A DNA stretch of 64,000 nt, from assembly GCF_963678635.1 (NCBI RefSeq), contig NC_087065.1, positions 72,179,345 through 72,243,344 of the forward strand. The letters are read 5' to 3'. The position numbers and the translations under genes were made by a program. This DNA comes from Symsagittifera roscoffensis (lineage: Eukaryota > Xenacoelomorpha > Acoela > Convolutidae). Position 1 is the stretch's first letter. Each line of letters opens with the position of its first letter. The notes beneath the pieces were generated by a model. The model did no database searches. It had not been told where the DNA came from and was given only the letters and a program-made list of their open reading frames with translations. Positions 50,025 through 59,622 of this stretch are shown here, in pieces.

Positions 50025-50030
50025 GGTGCT
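50025..50030 (+). other. left target-site duplication of the Polinton (GGTGCT)
   Basis: Comparison with copy A shows homology ends exactly after GGTGCT. Polintons make 6-bp target duplications and start with AG, both of which fit: the element begins AGTAGTATGC at 50,031. The right-hand copy should follow the other end, outside the window. Confidence 0.7.
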
Positions 50031-50579
50031 AGTAGTATGCATATAGTGCACTAGGATCGGGGGGGGGGTTGTCATACATGGATGACCATTAGGTATAAAT
50101 CATAATGGTCACCATGTATTAAATGATCAGCAATGGTCACCATGTAATAATCCTAATTGTCACCATGTATAATTTTATACCTAATAGTCCTCATGTAAAA
50201 CTTCGGTATATTATTGAGTATTCCCACTGAACGTTGTGGTTACATGTTTGGTGCGGGAAAGGATTTGCCAAATCTTCGTTCTGAAACCAGCTGGAGTGTT
50301 TAACTGCGCTATAGACTGTTTGCTCAATTCTTCTTAAAACTTTGATTCAAACTCAAATTACATACAAATACATACAAAAGTATGCTAAAGACACTATCGC
50401 TTAAATGAAATTGTTTATATCCCAGATTAATTGAGTTCCAAAGCTGAACAAAAACTCGCACTTAAATACACACTAAACACGGAATAGCGGTAGGTCAAAT
50501 TTTATGTACAGACAATTCTCATATTAAATAACTGAATTTTATTTACTATACAAAAGTTAATGTGGTGTTTTTTTGTGTT
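50031..50579. repeat. Polinton terminal region with tandem GGTCACCATGTA words
   Basis: Starts AGTAGTATGCATATAGTGCA and has a poly-G run near 50,060. From about 50,080 to 50,200 it carries four or five spaced versions of taatggtcaccatgta (one reversed as catggatgaccatta). An outer inverted pair, attaggtataa and ttatacctaat, brackets these. This should be (part of) the terminal inverted repeat; its length cannot be judged without the other end. Confidence 0.6.
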
Positions 50580-53500
50580 TTAATCTATTCGTCGATTTTT
50601 TGACCGTGGTTCTTCTACTTCAACTGCTTCATAATCGAAAAACGAATCGTTGAAGAATGACGACTCGTCCTCATCGGAAGTATTGGCCTCCAGATCCGCG
50701 ATATCCCCGCTATCAATATCACTGTCGTTGGTTTCTGCTGCCCGAATCAGACCGGGGTCTGGAGTTTGCCAACTGCTATTGACCTGGTCCATCAGTTGTC
50801 GAAGCGAGCGATGTGGTTGTGTGTTCTCAACAGCAAAACTATCCTCAGAGTATTCATCATCAATTTCCGGATGGTCCCAATTAATGTTTTGAGTGTTAGC
50901 GAATTCTTCAGACACCCTATCTAGGAAATCGTCACAATCCCACGACACTGGCTGTTGACGATCTTCAAAAAATGGCATCCATTTTTCCAAATCGTCATCA
51001 TCGGTTGGGTCAGAATTAACAGCGGCTGTGTTGTCATCACTATCATCAATGCCAATCACAGTTTGACCCAAGATGTTTTTGTGACCGTAGGGAAGAGTCT
51101 GCTGACCATCATCGAGGATGTAGCGTTTGTCATCAAAAGCTGATAACGATGTTTTCGTCGAAGTCACTGTTTGCAGATTGTGTGACTCGGATGCGATTCG
51201 ACTGTTTTCAGTTTTGAATAACGAGCCAGAGGTCAAGGTGTCTCGATATCGCTGATGGCTCAACATCTTCTGAGCAGCTTTCGATACACCCTTCGCCGAT
51301 AATTTTCTGCAATCTATAAATATAATTATATGATTTCTAATCAATTTTTTGATGATCACTAATGTGTGGTGGTAAAAAAAGAACCAAATGCAATCTGTGG
51401 TTTTGTGTTTTTTAGAAGCTACATCATGTTAACTTGAAGGTCAGGTGCAACAAAAAAAAATGACATGAAGGCCAGGTGTGACCTTAAAAATTAGTCATCA
51501 TTAAAAAAATCGACCAACACAAAAAAAAAAATCGCCCAAAAAAATTAAAAAATTTTTTTGCAAAAAAAAAAAAAAAACACTTTTTCGCCCGAAAAATTTT
51601 TCGAACAAAAAAAAAATTTTTTTTTTCCAAAAAAAAAAAAATTGTCCACAAAAAAAAAATCGTCCGCAAAAAAAAAATCGCCCACAAAAAAAAAAAAAAA
51701 ATTTCGCCCACAAAAAAAAATCGCCCACAAAAAAAAATTTTTTCGCCCTCAAAAAAAAAAAAAATTTCGCCCACAAAAAAAAAATTTTTCGCCCACAAAT
51801 AGAAATTGCTTTCCAAAAAAAATTCCACAAAAAATCAAAATTTTTTGAAATTCGTGCTCACAAATAAGGCAAATAGAAATTAATTAATTACCTCTGGACA
51901 AAATGGAATAAAGCTTGGGTTTGAGGGATATAAACTCGGTTATAATGTCTCCTGGAAACTCATCCTTGAATTTTAAAACAACCATTTTGTTTTTTGGGTC
52001 GTAGAGAGGGTGGTTCTTCGGGTAATTTGACAAGTCAAGTTCATTCAAAATATTCCTTTTTTCGGAAATTTCTCGGTATAAATCTTCACTTTTGACTTGG
52101 TACAGGAGACTGTCTGTATCAGAATACAGTAGTTGACATTCAAAATTTGGTTTCATTATATCGTAATGAAATTTATACATGTGAAACTTTGCTAACTCAA
52201 GAACACTAGCTCCCACAATTGTTGGGACATCCCAATAGATTTTTGTTGGGTTCGAAGTGAACGCTGCCAAGTTTTCTCCAAAAATTTTGTAGGATTTAAA
52301 TTCGAATGCACTAATTTCTCGCAAAGCGGCATGATAATCTCTAACTATTCGAACAAGCATCCGTTTGCGCTTCGACTCGCATGTTTTCCCATAAGCACAA
52401 TTGTTCAGTAGTTTGTACAAATCCTCCTCAAATTTATTTCTAGCTTGTTGTCGTTTAGTCGTGTTCAATGTGATGTATGGTTCTAACCATGCTTCTTGTT
52501 CAAACTTCAGCACACGGTGCACTTTTTTAACTTTAAGTCCCAACCTAACAAACAATTGCAATAGTTTGTAATGAATTGTATAGTTTGACTTGTCATGCAG
52601 CGTCTGCAGTAACTTTTTGGTCTTTCCAATTGAACGTCTTGCAATGTCTTGATTTTTCATCTGCTCGAGTAAATTCGTTTGGTAGGGACTCAACCAATCC
52701 TGGGGTACACTTTCTTTAGTAGGAGCTAAAGGGTAATCTTGATGATCCTCATGCAGTTCTTCTGGGTACTCGAGATCAACTTCCAATATAAATCCAATCA
52801 AAGAGTCTTCAGTCATGTTGAGGATTTGGTTCACAATCACCTCGTCTTCTATATGCTCTATTAACTCAAAGTTACGCACCGGTAATTTCTCCGTTTGCAT
52901 GACGCCGCCATAGAGGTTATTTGCATCGATCATAAACCCGTAGGTGCTAGGTTGATCTGGGTTGAAGTCGGGGCATTCTTTGTTGTTGGCTTTGAAAAAG
53001 CGACTATGGAACACGGATGCAGTACCACCTCGCATCATATTCTCGACCATTTCGAGATGCCTGCGGTCTGATAAAAGCTGAACATTCGAGTCTTTGCAGA
53101 TACGTTTGAAGGCGTCTCCAGCTAAGTTTGAAGCACTAAAATGGTGCGCGCAGTCCAGACCATAAGTTTGGTGACTAATTTGTCGAAATTCTTCAAAGAC
53201 GCAAGCAAGAAGGAGTGTATCACACTTGAGATACAAGTTGTGATAATCCTCCAAGTTTTGACATTTGAACATTCTAAAAACTTTCCTTGCATGCTCCAGA
53301 TCCGCTTGTGAAACTGCAACTTTTCCTCCATTCAAAACATCGGACCAATTTTGCAAAGGAGGCAATTCTTTTTCTGCAAATTTTTCTCTTTTGGTCATGT
53401 ACGAATAAGGGTAGAAACCTTTTTGTCGTATCAGACACCGTTGCTCCTCCGTCTCGTTTGCAAAATACTTGTTCAAAACTGACATTTTTTCCGCTGGTAG

Positions 53501-55633
53501 ATTATCAACCAATTTTTGCAAGGAAGAATTCAAAAACTTGCATGAGTCAATAAATCTGAGGTATTCAAAAACTTTTTGCTCGGATCCGTTTTTCCTTTTT
53601 ATAGTTTTAATTAGGACTCCAATGCTTAACGATATATATTTTTCGTCGGTGCTAGGTATAACACTCATTGTACTTGTTGGCTCGCATTCATGCAATGCGA
53701 GACAAATGTGGTGAAGGTCATAGTTCTGGATGTTATGTCCAATGACTGGGGTGAAATTTACAGTTCGTCTTGCGAGGTTGCATTTTTCATGTGCCCATCC
53801 CAAAAATTTTCCAGAAAAATGGCAATGGTCAAGACATTTTTCGTGCTCATTGGTAAAATGTATACAGCAAATCCAACATGTTGATGTGTTTTCTTTGTTC
53901 AACGATTCTTGGCTTTCTAGAAATTGAGGAAACCGTCGCTTTTGATCATATATCTCTCTCGCTAATTGATGCAACTGATTGAGAAACTTTTTCATGCATT
54001 GATCAGAGCTGTCATAGTCAAAGAAGTAGGGCTGTGAATTTCCGTGCTCAATTACAGCCAATGAATACCCACAAGCTTCGTGTTTTTGTACAACTCGGGT
54101 AGATGATCGCGATGGATTATCAGGACAAGAATCTACAGGTTTCAGAAATGATTCAAAATCAAAATAAATCACAAGTGGTACAAACCACAAGGCCTGGAGG
54201 TTTTTGAACTCGTATCTGTTGGTACCTTTTTCTGCTGAAGGCATGACTACTAGAGCAGGTTCATGATCCTTACAACACTGGATGTGTTGCTCGTGAGTTT
54301 CATCACTCCAACTAATGTGAAAGCAGTTTCTACATAAACGTGCAATTGGGCGATACTTACACCCTTTGATTTCGCAGATGAACTTTAACAAATCGATTAT
54401 AAGTACATAGTGATGCTTTGCAGGCTCATACAAGAGAAGCAGGTCCATGTCAAATATTTCAGTTTGGGTGCTGTTATCTTGGTTTGGTCGTTTTGATATA
54501 TACATAGGCAACAAATCTCCCTTGTGGTACTGGAACACATTTACCCGCACGTCGTTAAGTTGTTCAAATTTTCCAATTGAAGCGAAACTCATGGGTGAAT
54601 CAAAATTACCTTGGGCTTTGTGTGCACTTTCTGCAGTGTATGTATCAGGTTGTGTCCGCGCAGCTGCTGGGTTCGCTTTTTGTTGATCAGTTAGAAGTAG
54701 GTCAACACCATGCTTCAGACTATAAGCAGCGGTAAAGCAAAGTTCGAAGCAATTATTATCTTCGTGATTTCTAATGTTTATCAAATTCTGGGACATTCGA
54801 ATTCGAAAAGGCAAGTCAATATAAGATGACCCACGGATTGGTGAAAACTTTGCAAGTTTAACAAAAACTTGAATTACATGTTGCAAAACCCAACCGCTTC
54901 CATAAGATGCAAAAGTCTCCAAAACTGCTTGCATTTTTTCGACCATTTCAAAAAACTCATCATCTTCTAATCCTAAGCTCATCACAGGTTTCATATCAGA
55001 GTTTGCATAAATGTCAATCCGCTCGTCGTGCTCAGTTTTACTAGAGTCATTTATTACTTTAGGTTTTACCAAACCTAAATTAGCGCTGAACTGAACTTTT
55101 CTAGGTCCTTCTGCAACTCGATCGATTATGAGACTTTGAATTTCATCTTTTTTCTCTTGCATAAACTGCAAAAGGTCAATCGGCTGAGTTTCATCCATGG
55201 GTTGGTTTCCGCCGATCACATACGTTTCAAGAACACCGAAAAAAGCAGACTCACTTTTTTGAAGATTGGTGCCGTTGATTTCGTCTTCATCGACAGCATG
55301 CACATCACCGAGAGCAGCATTAGCAGCGGCACTTGTAGTGGCTAAATCAGCAGAGGCAGCTCTCATAACAGGTAGACCATGGGTTGCTAGTAAATGAGCT
55401 GATAAGTTTTTGGGCGAATGAAATCCCAAATGACAATAATCACAAACACCTCCAAGTTGACCATGAGTGTGAAGAATATGTTTTTGTAAATTTGAAAGCA
55501 TTTGAGCCGTGAATGAACACTCATTGCATCGATAAACAATAAGTCCTTTTTCAACAAAATGTTTGTCACGCTCATGGCGACTTCTATTGCTCTTATTTGC
55601 ATATTTCAGTGGACAAAAATTGCATTTGAACAT
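50580..55633 (-). CDS. PolB: Polinton DNA polymerase B (protein-primed type), two exons
   Basis: Family-B DNA polymerase that would replicate the element. Exon 1 is 55,633-51,892 and exon 2 is 51,313-50,580, joined by a phase-1 GT-AG intron; about 1,490 residues in all. N-terminus: three C2H2 zinc fingers (C4-C7-H20-H25, C36-C39-H52-H57, C64-C67-H80-H85). About 295-410: a region with NNCFELC and HHYVLI, typical of Polinton polymerases. 3'-5' exonuclease: DFE near 493, NxxxYD near 640, YLKCD near 800. A Cys/His insert near 585-625 (CWIC, DHCHFSGK, HEKCN) resembles an endonuclease VII zinc-binding fold. Palm: motif A DANNLYGG near 901, motif B NNCAYGK near 1,079, motif C SDTDS near 1,176, KPKLY near 1,240. 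Exon 2 supplies the AKGVSK segment expected just after KxY, which supports the intron. The last 170 residues are Asp/Glu/Ser rich, unusual for the family. Start ATG at 55,633 is the only good choice. Confidence 0.92.
51314..51891 (-). other. PolB intron with A-rich simple repeat
   Basis: 578 nt. On the minus strand the donor is G/GTAATT at 51,891 and the acceptor TTTATAG ends at 51,314. Without removal the polymerase would stop six nucleotides after the donor. Most of 51,500-51,840 is A-runs separated by tcgcccaca, tcgtccgca or tcgcccgaa words on the plus strand (T-runs with tgtgggcga on the coding strand), a degenerate tandem repeat with a period of about 17-30 nt. Chance frames through it on both strands are not genes. 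Confidence 0.75.
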
Positions 55634-57274
55634 TTTTTGAAATAAGTTAAGCTATTGATTTTAAGAAAGAAAAAGAATCAAGTGATCTCAAATTACACTC
55701 AGAAACAACAGTAAATGAGAAGCATAACTGTTCGTCTACCAATTGTAGAGAAAACGGTTTGTGTTTTGCGCGCGTAATTTTGAATTTGAATTAAAGTTCC
55801 CGCCAAAATTTGAATTAGATTTGAATTTCCCGCCATAACTGGCAAACTCAAATTCGATTGGACGAAACAGATAAATTGTTGTTTGAAACGTTAATAATTA
55901 TTACAAACGATAGAAATTAATCTAAGCCAACCAAGTTTGGGCTAAATTTTAATCCAAAATGATTTTAGAGCCAAGATAGAAAAGTTTTAATTTTATATTT
56001 TATCAATTCAAATTATAAATTGATGAAATTTTCGAAATTGCAAATAAAAGTTGAGCATGTCACAACACATGATAGATCCTAAATATCCCAGTTGTCATGG
56101 GGACAGAATATCCTATAAAAACGTCAAAATTAGTATCAAAAACAGTTGAAATGATGAATAAGTAAAGCAAAATCTAAAAAATGACAGTTTTTTAACTTTC
56201 CAGGCGCATTGTTATCAATGATGTCAATCACGGAGCGGTCGCACGGTCCATATCACCATGAATTTGTCTCAGTTGTCTTTCGAGTTGAAAAAAAAGTCCG
56301 AAAAAATACTTTTCTGTAAAGAGAAATGAGTTCGTTGTTTTAGGGGGGATTAAGGGGATTAGCGTTTTTCTCGAAGACTAATGAAAAAACATCTACTCCC
56401 ACAATCTCATTAGTCGTGCCCCTCAATGCACTTTCATAATAACACCACTTGCTCATAATAAAAAATTGCGTCTTCTGGTTGAAAATCGCATTTTTTCGGA
56501 AAAATGAAAAAACGATGAGTCATCAATTAAAAAGTTTGATTTTTATTATTTTTCTCAAATATTTTGCATGATGATGAATACTTGTATTTTTTTCAATATG
56601 ACCATTTTTGGAGACAACAGTATCAATGATCAAATGGTAACTCCAATTTGTAAAAAAAGAAAAAAATTAATGCTTTTTTTTCCTTTTTGTAATTAAAAAA
56701 TCAAATTTTTAACTAAAAAACCTTAAAAAAAATAATTATTTTTATCAAAAAGTTGGTTTTAAACATCTTTTATACTATTTTTCATTATGTTTAATTTGTA
56801 TGATAACTATTTGAATAAACATATGACAACATAAGTTTTCATCCAAAATTATTTTTTTACAGTTTTTTTTTTTGACGTTAATTATCTTTTTTCAAAAAAC
56901 GAATTTGATTTTTTTAATCTTGTTTTCTAAAAATTAGCATATATATATGGATGCTTTTCAGTTTTTTGTCAAGATCACTAATGTAAATAAGAACTTCAAT
57001 GTTAATATGTTAAATCCTATTTGTGGAAAAAATGAAAATTTTACGGATTTTTTTTTTGTTTTTAATTGAAAAAAAAATAGTCAATTTAATAAAAATAAAT
57101 GATTTTGTAACTTCAATTTTTAAAGGCTTTTGAAATAAATTTTTAATCAGAACCCAATCGTGTGATAATTAATGAACAAATACAAGATACAAACTCAAAC
57201 TCAATTTTAAAGTTAAATTATTATACACAATAAATACAAACAAAAATCAAAAAAACTCAACCTCAGTTTCAAAG
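55634..57274. other. long AT-rich spacer upstream of PolB
   Basis: No gene is supported across 1.6 kb. It holds two E2F-like words near the PolB start (separate entry) and an inverted pair gactaatga / tcattagtc near 56,377-56,414. The middle part, about 56,500-57,150, is almost pure A/T. Confidence 0.5.
55797..55834 (+). promoter_or_regulatory. two E2F-like motifs upstream of PolB
   Basis: TTCCCGCC at 55,797-55,804 and TTTCCCGCC at 55,826-55,834, spaced 29 nt, about 165-200 bp upstream of the PolB start codon. The second matches TTTSSCGC exactly. E2F sites drive S-phase expression of host DNA replication genes, so a polymerase gene using them is plausible. The two sites sit within a local repeat of ttgaatttgaatt words in otherwise very AT-rich DNA. 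Confidence 0.4.
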
Positions 57275-57910
57275 TTATATAAGGTCCAAATACTCCTGCG
57301 CTTTCTCTAGTGTTGTTAACTTCCTTTTTTTCTTTGGCGCTAGACAGAGAGAAGGGGTTAAGTTTTCCATGTGGTTGCTCACAGTAGCCACAGGGGTACG
57401 CTTTGGAGTTGAGCAACCCGGTTCGTCAAGCCATGGTGAAACTACAGGGGAAGGATCAGCTTTCGGGGTAACTACTGATGGTGACTCAATTTGTTCCATT
57501 CCCCATAAACGATCAAAAAATTCAATTTCTTCAAAGTATTCTAATTGGTTTTCACACATCGGAGTAACATCACAATCGTATTTATACAAAATTTTTTTTA
57601 CTGGTTTTGATAAAGTTGAAATATCAACCTGAAGAGCAAGAGGCTCGTCAGGATCCGTATATTTACCAGAATTTGTAAGGTAACTCAAATACTTTATATT
57701 CAGTTCTTCGTCTTTCTTTGAATTTTTTAAGGAAAGTTTACTGAATAAATGTAAAAAAATTTTGGGAATCATAACGTGATGAGTACAAGTCCACTCATCA
57801 GAATTGAAACTTTTTTCTTCGTTAATTATTGCTACAAAATTACCGTGAACGGTTTCATAAAAAATGGTTCTTTCGTAATTGGAATATCCGGCAATAATAT
57901 AACAAGGCAT
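57275..57910 (-). CDS. unknown Polinton protein with C-terminal NLS
   Basis: 211 codons from ATG at 57,910 (the frame is open upstream to 57,940 but has no earlier ATG) to a stop at 57,275. The N-terminal half is compact (CYIIAGYSNYERTIFYETV at the start; a predicted mixed alpha/beta region with HHVMIPKIFLHLF). The C-terminal third is Pro/Ser rich and ends with a classic nuclear localisation signal PKKKRKL followed by a short helix (EKAQEYLDLI). It shares the strand of PolB and starts at the divergent promoter region, so it may be an early gene. I do not recognise the family; a DNA- or chromatin-associated role is only suggested by the NLS. Confidence 0.75.
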   Translation of the reverse strand: MPCYIIAGYSNYERTIFYETVHGNFVAIINEEKSFNSDEWTCTHHVMIPKIFLHLFSKLSLKNSKKDEELNIKYLSYLTNSGKYTDPDEPLALQVDISTLSKPVKKILYKYDCDVTPMCENQLEYFEEIEFFDRLWGMEQIESPSVVTPKADPSPVVSPWLDEPGCSTPKRTPVATVSNHMENLTPSLCLAPKKKRKLTTLEKAQEYLDLI

Positions 57911-58396
57911 TTTTGAAGAAAAGTTGGAAGAAAATGACAAACGTAACGCGGAGAGAAATGAAACTGAAATGAATTGTGAAAACGCCTCAAGAGATTAAAA
58001 TAGGGATTGGTTCTTCTAAAATTAGAAATTTCAAGACCTCCTATGTAGTTTTTAATCGGTTTAATAAGGGAGGGCGTGTAAAATACTTATGTTACCTTGG
58101 GTGGTATTCTATGTTTATCTAAATTGCATTCAAACAAATAGCTTGTATCAAAAATAACGTTTACACATTGTGACCTTTAACACCCATTAAAATTCTTATC
58201 AGTTGTACATGCACAAAATACTTATCCATGTGAACTAAATTGCAATCCAATATCTTTGCGATATAAATTACATGTGTATATAAATTAAAATAGATACAAC
58301 GCCGCTTTCTTTTGCAGACATATACAATCAATCGGAACCATTCATTTCTTTCTATTCAGTTTTGAATCAAGTTACTTTGAAAATTTACTCGTTACA
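57911..58396. promoter_or_regulatory. divergent promoter region of the Polinton
   Basis: Separates the minus-strand block from the plus-strand block. On the plus side there is a TATA-like TATATAAA at 58,277-58,284, about 115 nt before the first plus ATG at 58,397, and an initiator-like ttcagt at 58,355-58,360. No comparably clear TATA is visible for the minus-strand gene. Confidence 0.5.
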
Positions 58397-58768
58397 ATGA
58401 ATAAAACCAAAACAAGCACCACAGCAGATGCAGATAAAGATTTTGGCGATTGCTATTTCGATATTTCGGAAAACAGTAAAAGACTAGTGCGTGCTACATT
58501 GAAAACATATGACCAAACTGGAACTTATGTATTCCTGAAAGTTTTCAAAAAAGCAGCTGAAGGCGCTGAATTTGAATGTGTACAAAGACTTTCCTTAAGC
58601 AGCGAAGAATTTTCAAAATTACTAAAGTCGGGAAAGTCAATCCGAGCGCAAACAAGTGAAATTTCTGATACTGTTGAAAACAAAGACAAACCACAATCTA
58701 ACTGTAAACGAGCCAGGAAATCTCAACTTTCCTCAAACACAAAGGATTTCAAGCACGACCCGAATTAA
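58397..58768 (+). CDS. PC4-like candidate ssDNA-binding protein
   Basis: 123 codons. Residues about 20-78 resemble the C-terminal domain of transcription coactivator PC4/Sub1: CYFDISENSKRLVRA, then a glycine-turn beta strand pattern (GTYVFLKVF), an acidic turn, and QRLSLSSEEFSKLLK, matching the 'GISLxxEQWxxL' helix start of PC4. PC4 domains bind single-stranded DNA as dimers, and a protein-primed polymerase needs an ssDNA-binding partner. The C-terminus is basic and Ser rich. The family assignment is from order of motifs and is not proved; it could be another small beta-barrel or an unrelated protein. First gene of the plus block, 14 nt before the next ATG. Confidence 0.5.
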   Translation: MNKTKTSTTADADKDFGDCYFDISENSKRLVRATLKTYDQTGTYVFLKVFKKAAEGAEFECVQRLSLSSEEFSKLLKSGKSIRAQTSEISDTVENKDKPQSNCKRARKSQLSSNTKDFKHDPN

Positions 58769-58782
58769 TTTTCCTTTACAAA

Positions 58783-59571
58783 ATGGCAGAAGCTATGTTC
58801 GAAGTTGTGTTACCTGATTATTTCAAAAAATTTCAACCAAATTTCAAATTTGTTATCACTGAAAAAATTCCTAATTTATCTACTTTTAAAAATTATGTTT
58901 TTGGAAGCCACTTCAAATCTGAATATTGCCCTTTTTCAGTCGAGAATGAAAAAAAAATTCATTACCATATATTGATTCAAGTAGATTCAGAGGAACAATT
59001 AAACCAATTTTTTCCTTCCCAAAAATGTTTCAGTGTTCCTTGTATTTTCACTTGCTTCAAATACTTAGTTTCTCCTGCTAAAGATGTCAAAGGAAACGGT
59101 GAGTTATTTGACAAGCTTAAACTAGCTCTCACTTATTCAGCACAACCTGTTGCAGCCAATCTCGATTTGTTAGATTTCACTGCAATCAAAAAACGTTTAC
59201 CCAATTTATTGATTTCTGCAACATCATCTAAGAAACAAACTTCACCAAATCAAAACGTTTGCAAGAAATCTCCGGCCGTTGGGGGACAGAAACGAATTGA
59301 TAATACAGTTACGCCTGCTGCATCGTCGACATCAAACAAATCCGTAAGAGTTTCGACTTCAGTTTCAAAGAAACATACAGAAAGCAGACATGTTCAAACA
59401 GATGAGATGAATACAGAAACTTTGAAAAGATTTGAAAGTTTAATTAATGGACCCCATTCTGCCGCTTTTTGCAAAATAATGGATATTTTGACAAGTGGAT
59501 ATGGAAAACTTGATGTAGATACTGATGTGCTATTTGTGAAATTTATTGTTGAAGAGAAAGTTAAGTTTTAA
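58783..59571 (+). CDS. unknown protein with HUH-nuclease-like HxH motif
   Basis: 262 codons; ATG at 58,783 (a second ATG four codons on). The N-terminal third has a hydrophobic strand KFVIT (22-26), then KKIHYHILIQV (58-67) with His60 and His62 framed by hydrophobics, as in motif 2 of HUH replication-initiation nucleases, and later CFKYLVSPAK (91-100) with a Tyr94 that could stand where motif 3 has its catalytic Tyr. The spacing is roughly right, but the Tyr-x-x-Lys pattern is not canonical. The middle (150-215) is Ser/Thr/Lys rich and probably disordered; the C-terminus is a compact helical-looking piece. There is no helicase domain. Family not established; a nuclease role is an inference from one good and two weak motifs. 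Confidence 0.6.
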   Translation: MAEAMFEVVLPDYFKKFQPNFKFVITEKIPNLSTFKNYVFGSHFKSEYCPFSVENEKKIHYHILIQVDSEEQLNQFFPSQKCFSVPCIFTCFKYLVSPAKDVKGNGELFDKLKLALTYSAQPVAANLDLLDFTAIKKRLPNLLISATSSKKQTSPNQNVCKKSPAVGGQKRIDNTVTPAASSTSNKSVRVSTSVSKKHTESRHVQTDEMNTETLKRFESLINGPHSAAFCKIMDILTSGYGKLDVDTDVLFVKFIVEEKVKF

Positions 59572-59622
59572 TTGATACATACTTTTCATTATTCCCTTTT
59601 TATTATATTGAGTTCAGTAAAC

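Larger units (their letters stand above)
36510..50030 (+). repeat. segmental duplication, copy B (aligned part)
   Basis: Partner of 13,600-27,128. It stops at 50,030, not because the homology decays but because the Polinton begins at 50,031, so the remainder of copy B is expected beyond the window. Confidence 0.95.

Noticed and set aside
51484-51848. Several long frames on both strands (Phe/Gly or Lys rich)
   Set aside because: They translate the A-run/tcgccc simple repeat inside the PolB intron; composition is purely repeat driven.
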